A stretch of 40,701 nucleotides of DNA from Bacteroidales bacterium. GTDB lineage: Bacteria; Bacteroidota; Bacteroidia; Bacteroidales; P3. Location: contig JAFSOU010000060.1 in assembly GCA_017443265.1 (NCBI GenBank), forward strand, positions 1-40,701, written 5' to 3'. Each line of letters starts with the position of its first letter. The stretch's first letter is position 1. The translations under genes and the position numbers were made by a program. Of this stretch, positions 1 to 6,461 are shown piece by piece. A model generated the notes under the pieces. The model was not told the origin of the DNA. It saw only the letters and a list, made by a program, of their open reading frames with translations, and did no database searches.

Positions 1-20
1 AGGGAGCGGAGAATACTTTT

Positions 21-146
21 TTCTCCGCTACGCTATCGAAACATTCACTGAATGTTTATTTGTTCTCCGCTACGCTATCGAAACATTCACAGAATGTTTA
101 TTTGTTCTCCGCTACGCTATCGAAACATTCACAGAATGTTTCTTCA
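21..146. repeat. 42-bp tandem repeat, 3 copies, with internal palindrome
   Basis: Three head-to-tail units start at 21, 63 and 105, each opening with TTCTCCGCTACGCTATCGAA and continuing into a hairpin. In the first unit the hairpin is a perfect 9-bp palindrome (AAACATTCA, C, TGAATGTTT); in units 2 and 3 it is an 8-bp stem with an ACA loop. The third unit diverges after position 139. Because 42 is a multiple of three, the array is open in one frame and gives a spurious repetitive peptide. The core TTCTCCGC...GCTATCGAAA recurs, reversed, near 6030-6177 and 9010-9037. The first 20 bases of the window also hold a reversed fragment of it (GCGGAGAA). Confidence 0.9.
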
Positions 147-222
147 TATCAAGACAAAAGTTGAAATAAAGGAAAAAATATCATTCTTCTTTTTAATCGA
201 ACACCACTGTCCAAAAACAAAA

Positions 223-250
223 AGACCTCCTGCCGGTAGGGTGGAGGTCT
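223..250 (-). terminator. Rho-independent terminator of ssb
   Basis: An 8-bp stem (AGACCTCC at 223-230 with GGAGGTCT at 243-250) is followed, on the minus strand, by TTTTTGTTTTTGG. It lies just past the ssb stop codon, so it most likely ends the ssb transcript. Confidence 0.8.
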
Positions 251-277
251 GAGGTTTTCTTACTTAAAAAGCTGCTT

Positions 278-694
278 TTAGAAAGGCAGATTTTCCAGCG
301 GTTCTGTCTCATCGCCCAGAATTTTGTCGATGGGCTGTTCTGCTTCCTGGTTGTTGTCGGGGTGGTTGCGGTTTGCGAGGACGGAGAAATTGTCGGCCAC
401 CACTTCGGTGATGTAGCGTTTGTTGCCGTCCTTGTCCTCCCACGAGCGGGTGCGCAGCTTGCCTTCGATAAAGATCTGCGTGCCTTTTTTCAGGATTTTC
501 TCAGCGATGTCGGCCAGTCCGCGCCAGCACACTATGTTGTGCCATTCGGTCTGTTCGATTTTCTGACCTTCTTTGTTCTTGAAATATTCGGTCGTTGCCA
601 ACGGGAAAGTAGCTTTCTTGGCTGTCTCGAATGTGATGATTTCCGGGTCTTTTCCTAAATTTCCAATGAGGATAACTTTGTTAATTCCTGCCAT
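278..694 (-). CDS. ssb: Single-stranded DNA-binding protein SSB
   Basis: A 138-residue protein that coats single-stranded DNA during replication, recombination and repair. The N-terminal 105 or so residues form the OB fold, recognisable by the opening INKVILIGNLGKDPE, the WHNIVCW segment and the KGTQIFIEGKLRTRSW strand. A short, polar linker follows and the protein ends in the acidic/hydrophobic tip LENLPF, the conserved tail that recruits partner proteins. The length is normal for a compact Bacteroidota SSB. The gene stands alone, with its own promoter (770-801) and terminator (223-250). Identification is secure; whether it is the sole housekeeping SSB of the genome cannot be seen from here. 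Confidence 0.97.
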   Translation of the reverse strand: MAGINKVILIGNLGKDPEIITFETAKKATFPLATTEYFKNKEGQKIEQTEWHNIVCWRGLADIAEKILKKGTQIFIEGKLRTRSWEDKDGNKRYITEVVADNFSVLANRNHPDNNQEAEQPIDKILGDETEPLENLPF

Positions 695-769
695 AATCTT
701 TAAATTTAAACTTAATACTAAAAAAAACTCTTTACGATTTTGTCATACTAATACCGACGAAAATCACAG

Positions 770-801
770 CAAAGTTATATGTTTTTTTTGGATTATGCAA
801 A
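770..801 (-). promoter_or_regulatory. Bacteroidota-type promoter of ssb
   Basis: On the minus strand a -33 TTTG (801-798) and a -7 TAACTTTG (777-770) are 20 bp apart, which fits the Bacteroidota primary sigma-factor consensus TTTG-N19-21-TAnnTTTG. It lies about 75 bp before the ssb start codon. Confidence 0.75.
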
Positions 802-925
802 TAAAATTTACTATTACTGCCTAAGTTATTGAAAATGAAGTAGTAATTTTGTTCTGGAGCAAAAAAAGAAAACTTGTTGTTTGCGTTTTTTTGTCCGTTT
901 TTCTGTGAATTGAATATGGAAATGA

Positions 926-1786
926 CTATGGCAGTTCGGCGTAGGTTACCACCGAATCGGGAGATTGTGGATGGGGGATGAAAATGATATTGGCCATCGG
1001 GGAACAAGTCCGTTGCGTAAAACTTATTTTGCGGTTGATGGTGCCTTCGGTTAATTTCGCTTCTCCGTCGCGGAACCAAAAACAGTTGTATGGTGCGTAG
1101 TAATCACTTGTGATGGTGAGGTAAGCAAAATTGGTGTCCTTTTGTATTGAAGCAGTGCCCGCTATGTGGAAAACGTCGTCGCTCACGGTTACTGTGCCGT
1201 CGCCCACGGTGAGGTGGTAAATTTTCGACGACGAGTATTTTATGACGTCCTCGTTGTTGTAACTGATTAAGGCATCGTTTATTACGTATTCGAAAGTGTA
1301 GCATTGGTTCGAATAATAATTGTGAAGTCCGCGGTTGGCAAAACCTATCCTTCCGGAGAAAGTCATCATATTCGAAAGCCTGTAATTGTTTGCGTTTATG
1401 GTAAGCGAGGAGCCGGTGGCGTGCCAAGTGGCGTCGAGTTGTATCTGCAATATGCCGCTGCGAGTGCGGATGTCGCCGGTCTCGGCAATGAGTGCGGTGG
1501 TGTCGTCGTTGCCGAAATCGACGGTAACGGTGCGCGGATATGCTGTGGCGCTGGTGGCCGTCACTACGGGGTATCCGCTACGGTGCCACAGTGTGGTGTC
1601 GGTGGCGAAACGCAGGGCGGTGATAAGTATGTCGTGCGACATCGATTCGGCTTGTGCCATCGAGGTGGCGAAAGTGAAACCTGTACCCGGATGGTATGTG
1701 TTGTTGTCGATGGGGGTCTCGTCATTGTCCTTGCAGGCACCGAAAAGAACGATGGCGGCCAAGACTGTGATTATGTATTTTTTCAT
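926..1786 (-). CDS. Lipoprotein of unknown function
   Basis: A 286-residue protein with a clear lipoprotein signal: positive start MKKY, hydrophobic core, and lipobox LFGAC with the lipidated Cys at position 18, followed by a charged KDNDE segment. It is therefore expected to be anchored in the cytoplasmic or outer membrane and to face the periplasm or surface. The mature part is rich in Thr, Ser, Asn and aromatic residues, with the alternating pattern of beta-sheet proteins, and no catalytic motif was recognised. It stands between ssb and queE, on the same strand as both, with 268 bp of non-coding DNA upstream. I do not recognise the family. Confidence 0.75.
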   Translation of the reverse strand: MKKYIITVLAAIVLFGACKDNDETPIDNNTYHPGTGFTFATSMAQAESMSHDILITALRFATDTTLWHRSGYPVVTATSATAYPRTVTVDFGNDDTTALIAETGDIRTRSGILQIQLDATWHATGSSLTINANNYRLSNMMTFSGRIGFANRGLHNYYSNQCYTFEYVINDALISYNNEDVIKYSSSKIYHLTVGDGTVTVSDDVFHIAGTASIQKDTNFAYLTITSDYYAPYNCFWFRDGEAKLTEGTINRKISFTQRTCSPMANIIFIPHPQSPDSVVTYAELP

Positions 1787-1915
1787 AAACGTATGTTTTT
1801 GTTGTGTTTACGATGTAACGTAGAAATGCTCACTAAATTGTGTCGGAATAATTGTTTTTGTGGTGTTTTGAGAAAATCACCATTATTGGGTATTTTTCAA
1901 ATAGGAAAGTGTTTG

Positions 1916-1923
1916 TATTTTTG
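1916..1923 (+). promoter_or_regulatory. Possible promoter -7 element (plus strand)
   Basis: TATTTTTG matches the Bacteroidota -7 consensus TAnnTTTG and is followed by GCA, as in other promoters of this window. No good -33 TTTG is present at the right distance. It would start a short plus-strand transcript that ends at the hairpin at 2022-2056. Confidence 0.35.
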
Positions 1924-1929
1924 CAGATG

Positions 1930-2056
1930 AGGAACTTAAAAAGAAATGTTGGCTGAAACGACTGATTTTTAGTGAATTGAACGATATTTCTCCATGTTAT
2001 TAAATGTATATTAAATGTAAGAGGGTTGGCTTTGCGAAGACCAACCTTCTTTTTTT
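1930..2056 (+). ncRNA. Candidate small RNA (about 125 nt)
   Basis: There is no plus-strand gene here, yet the stretch lies between a -7-like element (1916-1923) and a strong plus-strand terminator (2022-2056). Such an arrangement fits an intergenic small RNA running against the queE and lipoprotein genes. No known RNA family (6S, SRP, tmRNA, RNase P) was recognised. This is inference only. Confidence 0.25.
2022..2056 (+). terminator. Rho-independent terminator (plus strand)
   Basis: The hairpin pairs AGGGTTGG (2022-2029) with CCAACCTT (2041-2048), extends by CTT/AAG around a TGCG loop with one bulged A, and runs directly into TTCTTTTTTT. The T-run is on the plus strand, although the only nearby coding genes are on the minus strand. 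It may also act weakly on the queE transcript, whose stop codon overlaps the T-run. Confidence 0.7.
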
Positions 2057-2633
2057 ATCTGATTCCCAGTAGTTTGTGTGTCTGTAACGACAGCCGCCAT
2101 TTAGGATTGTTTTTCACGAAATCGATGCATAAATTCCTGATTTTTCGGTTCTTGCTCAAGTTGCCCGTGTCGCAGGGCTGTACAAAATAATGTTCGGCGG
2201 TGATGCCGAAATCGGACACTTGGTGTTCTCCGTCGAAAATCACTTTCACTTCGTTGGCTCGGGTGATGACGCATTTTCCCGCCTCGCCCACGAAGTCTTG
2301 CTTGGGGCTAACGGTTATCCAGTCCACGTTTTCGGGCAATGGCAGGGTGCCGTTGGTTTCCACGGAGACAGTTTTGCGTTTGGCGTGGAGTCTGTCGATA
2401 AGCGATGAAGTCAGTTGCAGGGCGGGCTCTCCGCCTGTTATAACTACCAGATTTGCAGGGTGTAGCGCAACGGTATCGGCAATTTTTTTTTCGGTCATGT
2501 CTTCGAAAGCATAATGGCTGGTGTCGCAGAAGGGACATTGCAGGTTGCAGCCCGCAAGTCGCACAAACACAGCCGATTTGCCGGTGTTGAAGCCTTCGCC
2601 CTGAAGGGAGTGGAAAATTTCGTTCACCTTCAT
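2055..2633 (-). CDS. queE: 7-carboxy-7-deazaguanine synthase QueE
   Basis: A 192-residue radical SAM enzyme that contracts 6-carboxy-tetrahydropterin to 7-carboxy-7-deazaguanine, the committed ring-forming step of preQ1/queuosine synthesis. The Cys triad is at C29, C33 and C36 (CX3CX2C, inside GCNLQCPFCDT), and a GGEP SAM-binding motif follows near residue 68. The opening NEIFHSLQGEG is typical of the family, and the short length matches the compact QueE type. It overlaps queD by 4 bp (ATGA), so the two are translationally coupled, and the QueD product is its substrate. Identification is secure. Confidence 0.96.
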   Translation of the reverse strand: MKVNEIFHSLQGEGFNTGKSAVFVRLAGCNLQCPFCDTSHYAFEDMTEKKIADTVALHPANLVVITGGEPALQLTSSLIDRLHAKRKTVSVETNGTLPLPENVDWITVSPKQDFVGEAGKCVITRANEVKVIFDGEHQVSDFGITAEHYFVQPCDTGNLSKNRKIRNLCIDFVKNNPKWRLSLQTHKLLGIR

Positions 2634-2983
2634 AGCACTTCGCTGCTTTGTTCGTCACGGATGTAAACGGCCATGTTGCCTTCGCTCTCCTGCACCGAGG
2701 TTTTGTAGCATTCGGGAATCTGTTCGGTAATCCAGCGCGCGAGGTTCTCGGCGGTGGGGTTGAAGGGCAGCAGCTCGTTGAGGTTGCCGTGGTCGAGATA
2801 GCCGTGGATTTTCTCTTTGATTTTGTAAAAATCGGCCACCATGCCGTTTTCGTCCAGCTGCTCTGCCTTGCAATACACGGTTACAATCCAGTTGTGTCCG
2901 TGCATGCTTTGGCATTTGCTGGGGTAGGGGAGTGTAAGATGGTGGCAGCCAGCTATTTCCATTCTTTTCGATACGTAAAACAT
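2630..2983 (-). CDS. queD: 6-carboxy-5,6,7,8-tetrahydropterin synthase QueD
   Basis: A 117-residue member of the PTPS/QueD family that converts 7,8-dihydroneopterin triphosphate to 6-carboxy-tetrahydropterin, the step before QueE. Visible active-site residues are the zinc-binding histidines (H14/H15, then H28 and H30 in MHGHNW) and the catalytic Cys at position 24 in the usual CX3HGH arrangement. Length is standard for bacterial QueD. It is the first gene of a two-gene unit with queE (4-bp overlap). The DNA directly upstream is the repeat-filled spacer 2990-3285, which must hold its promoter if it is not read from queC. Confidence 0.96.
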   Translation of the reverse strand: MFYVSKRMEIAGCHHLTLPYPSKCQSMHGHNWIVTVYCKAEQLDENGMVADFYKIKEKIHGYLDHGNLNELLPFNPTAENLARWITEQIPECYKTSVQESEGNMAVYIRDEQSSEVL

Positions 2984-2989
2984 ATTCTT

Positions 2990-3285
2990 TATGATTGGTG
3001 ATTTGTTGGTGAACTGATAGGTGATTAATATGTCAATAAATCATTTAAACTTTCTTTTTTTCTCCTGTTCGCCTTCGGCTCACGAGATCTTGTAAATCTT
3101 GTAAATTTTTTTTGCCTTCGGCAAAAGCTTCGCAATAACTATAAATTGTAAACTATAAACTATAAACTATTAACTAAAATTTATTGTTCATTGTCCATTG
3201 TTAATTGTTCATTTTAAACAACTTCCGACTTCCGAACTCCGAATTAATTTTCAACTTTCAACTTTCAATTTTCAACTTTCAACTT
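2990..3285. repeat. Dispersed intergenic repeat, copy 1
   Basis: This gene-free spacer between queC and queD is homologous, in inverted orientation, to 14607-14900. Shared blocks include GTGATTAATATGTCAATAAA, TTAAACTTTCTTTTTTT, TGTTCGCCTTCGGCTCACGA, TCTTGTAAATCTTGTAAATT, GCTTCGCAATAACTATAAAT and the microsatellite TTTCAACTTTCAATTTTCAA. It contains the hairpin TTTTGCC-TTC-GGCAAAA. Relative to the other copy it lacks about 45 bp in the middle. Both copies have the same orientation relative to the gene that follows (queD here, tcdA there). Confidence 0.85.
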
Positions 3286-3942
3286 TCAATTTTCTTCGTA
3301 TTCTGTTGTGTCGATTATTCCTGCGCCTTTGAGGGCTTCCTTGCGTTCGAGGCAGGTGGCGCAGCGTCCGCAGTGTTTTATGCCACCGTTGTAGCAGGAG
3401 TAGGTCTTGCTGTAGTCGATGCCGAGGCGTTTGCCTATCTTGGCTATGTCGGTTTTCGAGATGTTGGTGTAAGGTGCTGATATTGTGATATTTTCGTAGG
3501 TGCCGCTGCTCATGGCTTGCGACATGGCGTTGATAAACTCTTCGCGGCAGTCGGGGTAGATGGCGTGGTCGCCGGAGTGGTTGGCTATCAGCACTTTGTG
3601 CAGTCCGCGCGTTTCGGCAAGTCCGCAGGCTATGCTGAGCATGATGCCGTTGCGGAAAGGCACCACGGTGGATTTCATGTTTTCGTCGGAGTAGGCGCAT
3701 TCGGGTATGGCGCCGCCGCCTTCGAGCAGCGACGATTTGAAATAGCGCGAGAAGAAATCGAGGGGTATCACCAGCTGCTCTATGCCAAGGATGCGGCAGT
3801 GGTAGAGGGCGTATTCCAACTCCTGACGGTTGTGTTTGCTGCCGTAGTCGTAGGTCACGGCAAGGGATATGTCGTCGCGTTTGTCGTAGAGCAGCGTTAT
3901 GGAGTCCATGCCGCCCGAAACTATTATCAGAGAGTCTTTCAT
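3286..3942 (-). CDS. queC: 7-cyano-7-deazaguanine (preQ0) synthase QueC
   Basis: A 218-residue ATP-dependent enzyme that turns 7-carboxy-7-deazaguanine into preQ0. The N-terminal PP-loop SGGMDS is at residues 9-14, and the C-terminal zinc site is formed by C183, C191, C194 and C197 (CX7CX2CX2C). Length is normal. It lies 12 bp after queF in the same direction, in a likely operon NSS transporter-queF-queC. The stop codon TGA sits inside a run of GAAAATTGAAAG repeats, so the C-terminal end abuts the dispersed repeat at 2990-3285. Confidence 0.96.
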   Translation of the reverse strand: MKDSLIIVSGGMDSITLLYDKRDDISLAVTYDYGSKHNRQELEYALYHCRILGIEQLVIPLDFFSRYFKSSLLEGGGAIPECAYSDENMKSTVVPFRNGIMLSIACGLAETRGLHKVLIANHSGDHAIYPDCREEFINAMSQAMSSGTYENITISAPYTNISKTDIAKIGKRLGIDYSKTYSCYNGGIKHCGRCATCLERKEALKGAGIIDTTEYEEN

Positions 3943-3954
3943 GGCGTGTGTTTG

Positions 3955-4422
3955 TTATTTGTTGTTGAAAGCCTGTAACATACGTTGCTTGGCGAGTTCG
4001 GCGAAACGCTCGTCGCCCACATGCTGTGCAAATGGGTAGATGGCAATGCCGCCGCGCGAGTTGAAAATACCCGTAACGTCGATGTATTTGGGCTCCATCA
4101 GCCGCACAAGGTCTTTCATGATGATGTTCACGCAGTCCTCGTGGAAATCGCCGTGGTTGCGGAAACTGCCGAGGTACAGCTTGAGGCTCTTGCTTTCCAC
4201 CATGCGCACTGCCGGTATGTAGTTTATCAATATTTTTGCAAAATCGGGCTGCCCGGTGATGGGACAGAGGCTCGTAAATTCGTTGCAAACAAGGGTTACA
4301 AGGTAGTCGTTGCCGGGGTGCTGGTTTTCGAAAGTCTCCAGCAGCTGCGGCGCGTAGTCGGTGGGGAATTTGGTGCTTTGGTTGCCCAGAAGGGTTATTC
4401 CGTCGGTGTTTTCTCTGCTCAT
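3955..4422 (-). CDS. queF: NADPH-dependent preQ0 reductase QueF (unimodular type)
   Basis: A 155-residue enzyme of the tunnelling fold that reduces the nitrile of preQ0 to the aminomethyl group of preQ1. The catalytic nucleophile is C53 in [12 protein letters not shown], with the conserved Asp at 60, and the family signature ESKSLKLY is at 76-83. The length identifies the short, unimodular form found in Bacillus and Bacteroidota rather than the long bimodular form of E. coli. It is placed between the NSS transporter (29 bp) and queC (12 bp). With queC, queD and queE it completes preQ1 synthesis from dihydroneopterin triphosphate; tgt and queA are not in this window. Confidence 0.96.
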   Translation of the reverse strand: MSRENTDGITLLGNQSTKFPTDYAPQLLETFENQHPGNDYLVTLVCNEFTSLCPITGQPDFAKILINYIPAVRMVESKSLKLYLGSFRNHGDFHEDCVNIIMKDLVRLMEPKYIDVTGIFNSRGGIAIYPFAQHVGDERFAELAKQRMLQAFNNK

Positions 4423-4451
4423 TGTATTTTGTTTGTTTTCAGATGGTTATG

Positions 4452-5798
4452 TTAGCCTATTATTCCGTAAATAATAATGATTATCAATGCCACGGGGGCT
4501 ATGTAGCGGATTAGGAAGTAGTAAGCGCCGAAAAGTCGTGCTTTCAGGGTGCCGCCGTTGGTTATTTCGTCGCGCACTTCGGCTTTGGGGTAGAACCAGC
4601 CGAGGAAAATGGTCATCAGCAACGCGCCGATGGGCATGATGTACGAGGCGGTGAGCATGTCGAACAGGTCGAAGAGGGTCTTGCCGAAAATTGTGGCCTC
4701 TTTCAGCGGACCGAACGACAGCGCGCAGAACGCCCCGATGGCGAACACCACAGCCGACGACACCGCCGACGCCACGCCGCGTTTCCAGTGCAGCTCCTCC
4801 ACGGCGAAGGCCACCAGTATCTCCAAAAGCGAGATGGTGGAGGTGAGGGCGGCTATGCCCAGCAGCACAAAGAACACTATGGCGAATATGTTGCCCATAG
4901 GCATGCTGTTGAACACGTTGGGCAGCACAATGTAAACCAGCTCAGGGCCGCTGGCGGGGTCCATGCCGAAGGCGAACACGGCGGGGAATATCACTATGCC
5001 TGCAAGTATGGCCACCATGGAGTCGCACACCGCTATCCATGTGCTGGTTTTCAGCAGTTTGTCCTCTTTGCGGATATACGAGCCGTAGGTTACCATGGCT
5101 CCCATGCCGAGGCTCAGCGAGAAAAACGACTGTCCGAGGGCTTCGAGCACCCCTTTGCCGGTCATTTTGCTGAAATCGGGTTTGAAAAGGAACTCCAGAC
5201 CTTTGGCGGCGCCGTCGAGCGAGAGGCTGCGCACGCACATCACCAGCAGAAGGATAAAGAGCAGGGGCATCAGCACTTTCGACACTTTTTCGATGCCTTT
5301 CTGCACACCCATTGTCACCACGAGGGCGGTGAGTGCAAGGAAAATGAACTGATACACCAGAGGCCACAGGGAGCCTTGCGAGAAGTCTTTGAACACCGTG
5401 GCCACCTCGTGGGGCAGAAGGCCGCTGGTCTGGCCGCTGCTCGAAAGCACTATGTAGTTTAGGGTCCAGCCGGCCACCACGCTGTAGAAAGCGTAGATGA
5501 GTAGCGCGGCCACTATGCCGAGTATGCCGAGCGACACCCATCCTTTGTGGCGTCCGCCCAGTTTGCGGTATGCACCAACCACGTTGCTCTGCGAGCGGCG
5601 CCCTATCACAAACTCGGTCATCATCAGGGGGATGCCTATCAGAATTACGAAAACGATGTAGATGGTGAGGAAAGCGCCGCCGCCGTTGTTCCCCAGCATA
5701 TAGGGAAAACGCCACACGTTGCCAAGTCCCACCGCACCGCCTGCGGCGGCAAGTATAGCCCCAATACTGGAGCTGAATCCTCGTTGGTTGTCTGCCAT
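4452..5798 (-). CDS. Sodium-dependent transporter, neurotransmitter:sodium symporter (NSS/SNF) family
   Basis: A 448-residue integral membrane protein of the LeuT-type NSS family, which couples sodium entry to uptake of amino acids or similar small solutes. The N-terminal signature AAAGGAVGLGNVWRFPY (TM1, with the unwound GNVWRFPY segment) is clear, and 11-12 hydrophobic segments follow. The substrate cannot be told from sequence. An in-frame ATG nine codons upstream exists, but the promoter -7 element (5823-5830) covers it, so MADNQRG is chosen as the start. It leads a probable operon with queF and queC, which raises the question of a link to deazaguanine metabolism. Confidence 0.92.
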   Translation of the reverse strand: MADNQRGFSSSIGAILAAAGGAVGLGNVWRFPYMLGNNGGGAFLTIYIVFVILIGIPLMMTEFVIGRRSQSNVVGAYRKLGGRHKGWVSLGILGIVAALLIYAFYSVVAGWTLNYIVLSSSGQTSGLLPHEVATVFKDFSQGSLWPLVYQFIFLALTALVVTMGVQKGIEKVSKVLMPLLFILLLVMCVRSLSLDGAAKGLEFLFKPDFSKMTGKGVLEALGQSFFSLSLGMGAMVTYGSYIRKEDKLLKTSTWIAVCDSMVAILAGIVIFPAVFAFGMDPASGPELVYIVLPNVFNSMPMGNIFAIVFFVLLGIAALTSTISLLEILVAFAVEELHWKRGVASAVSSAVVFAIGAFCALSFGPLKEATIFGKTLFDLFDMLTASYIMPIGALLMTIFLGWFYPKAEVRDEITNGGTLKARLFGAYYFLIRYIAPVALIIIIIYGIIG

Positions 5799-5822
5799 GA
5801 TTTTAGTGTTTTTTTGAAACTG

Positions 5823-5830
5823 CAAAGATA
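5823..5830 (-). promoter_or_regulatory. Promoter -7 element of the NSS-queF-queC operon
   Basis: On the minus strand TATCTTTG, followed by CAG, matches TAnnTTTG. Only a weak -33 (ATTG, about 23 bp upstream) is visible. Initiation would fall near 5815, leaving a leader of about 15-20 nt and ruling out the longer in-frame start at 5825. Confidence 0.65.
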
Positions 5831-6029
5831 CGATTTTTTTTTGAATTAGGGGTCAATTGCAAGTAGTCAGTTAAGTGGTTGGTTAAGTAGTTAAGAAACT
5901 AAGGAGTGAACTGTGAATAGTGATCAGTGAACAGGGATTGTTTAAGTGTTTAAGTGTTGAATTGTTGTTTGTTGACTTATTAAATTGTTGACCAAAAAAG
6001 TTCCCCATACAAAGGTGGATGAAGAAAAG

Positions 6030-6177
6030 TCCAGTGGACTTTTCGATAGCGACCGCGGGGAGCGGAGAACCACAAAAAATATCCAGTGGACTTTTCGATA
6101 GCGACCGCGGGGAGCGGAGAACCACAAAAAATATCCAGTGGACTTTTCGATAGCACGAGGTGCGGAGAATAAACCAC
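6030..6177. repeat. 52-bp tandem repeat, 3 copies
   Basis: Units begin at 6030, 6082 and 6134 with TCCAGTGGACTTTTCGATAG and continue through GCGACCGCGGGGAGCGGAGAA and an A-rich tail. The third unit is altered in the middle (AGCACGAGGTGCGGAGAAT). The core TTTCGATAGC...GCGGAGAA is the reverse complement of the core of the 42-bp array at 21-146 and also occurs once at 9010-9037, so the arrays form one dispersed family. Confidence 0.88.
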
Positions 6178-6315
6178 AATGGATAAAAACAAATCAGGTG
6201 ATGTGATTATCAGAATTTTCCTGAACCCATTGAGAGCGTTGATATTCTCCGTTTCACTATCGAAAAAGCCACCAGCGTTTTCTTCACTCCGAGACGCTGT
6301 ATGTGAGGTTGATTG

Positions 6316-6345
6316 AGTTACCCCACATTAGCATGTGGGGTAACT
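6316..6345. repeat. Perfect 13-bp inverted repeat (hairpin)
   Basis: AGTTACCCCACAT (6316-6328) pairs perfectly with ATGTGGGGTAACT (6333-6345) around a TAGC loop. There is no T-run on either side, so it is not an ordinary terminator. It lies about 115 bp past the stop of the fimbrillin-like lipoprotein and could protect that mRNA end or be part of a mobile repeat. Confidence 0.7.
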
Positions 6346-6461
6346 GAGAATAAGTCTCTCCGAAACTTATACGGAACAAAGAGAATAATAATATTAGGAA
6401 TAATATTGAGCAGTAATTTTAAATTTTTAGCGGACACTAATGATACAGTTTTTTTTTCTAC

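Larger units (their letters stand above)
5831..6461. other. Gene-free, repeat-rich stretch
   Basis: This roughly 630-bp stretch holds low-complexity GTTAAGTAGTTAAG-type sequence (5870-6000), three copies of a 52-bp repeat (6030-6177), a further degenerate piece of the same repeat core (near 6243-6265), and a strong hairpin (6316-6345). The open frames in it are translations of the repeats and were not accepted as genes. Confidence 0.7.

Noticed and set aside
21..146. Possible CRISPR array
   Set aside because: The 42-bp units are contiguous with no variable spacers, and no cas genes are present; the same holds for 6030-6177 and 36703-36766.
52..252. 66-codon repetitive open frame
   Set aside because: It is the translation of the 42-bp DNA repeat and runs into the ssb terminator; no independent signals.
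2055..4422. queC/D/E genes as part of a Dpd DNA 7-deazaguanine modification system
   Set aside because: No dpdA-K-like genes are nearby; the presence of queF and the normal gene set fit tRNA queuosine synthesis.
5883..6192. Three overlapping open frames of 61-98 codons on the minus strand
   Set aside because: All derive from the 52-bp repeat in different frames (KSPLDIFCGS-type repeats) and have no protein features.
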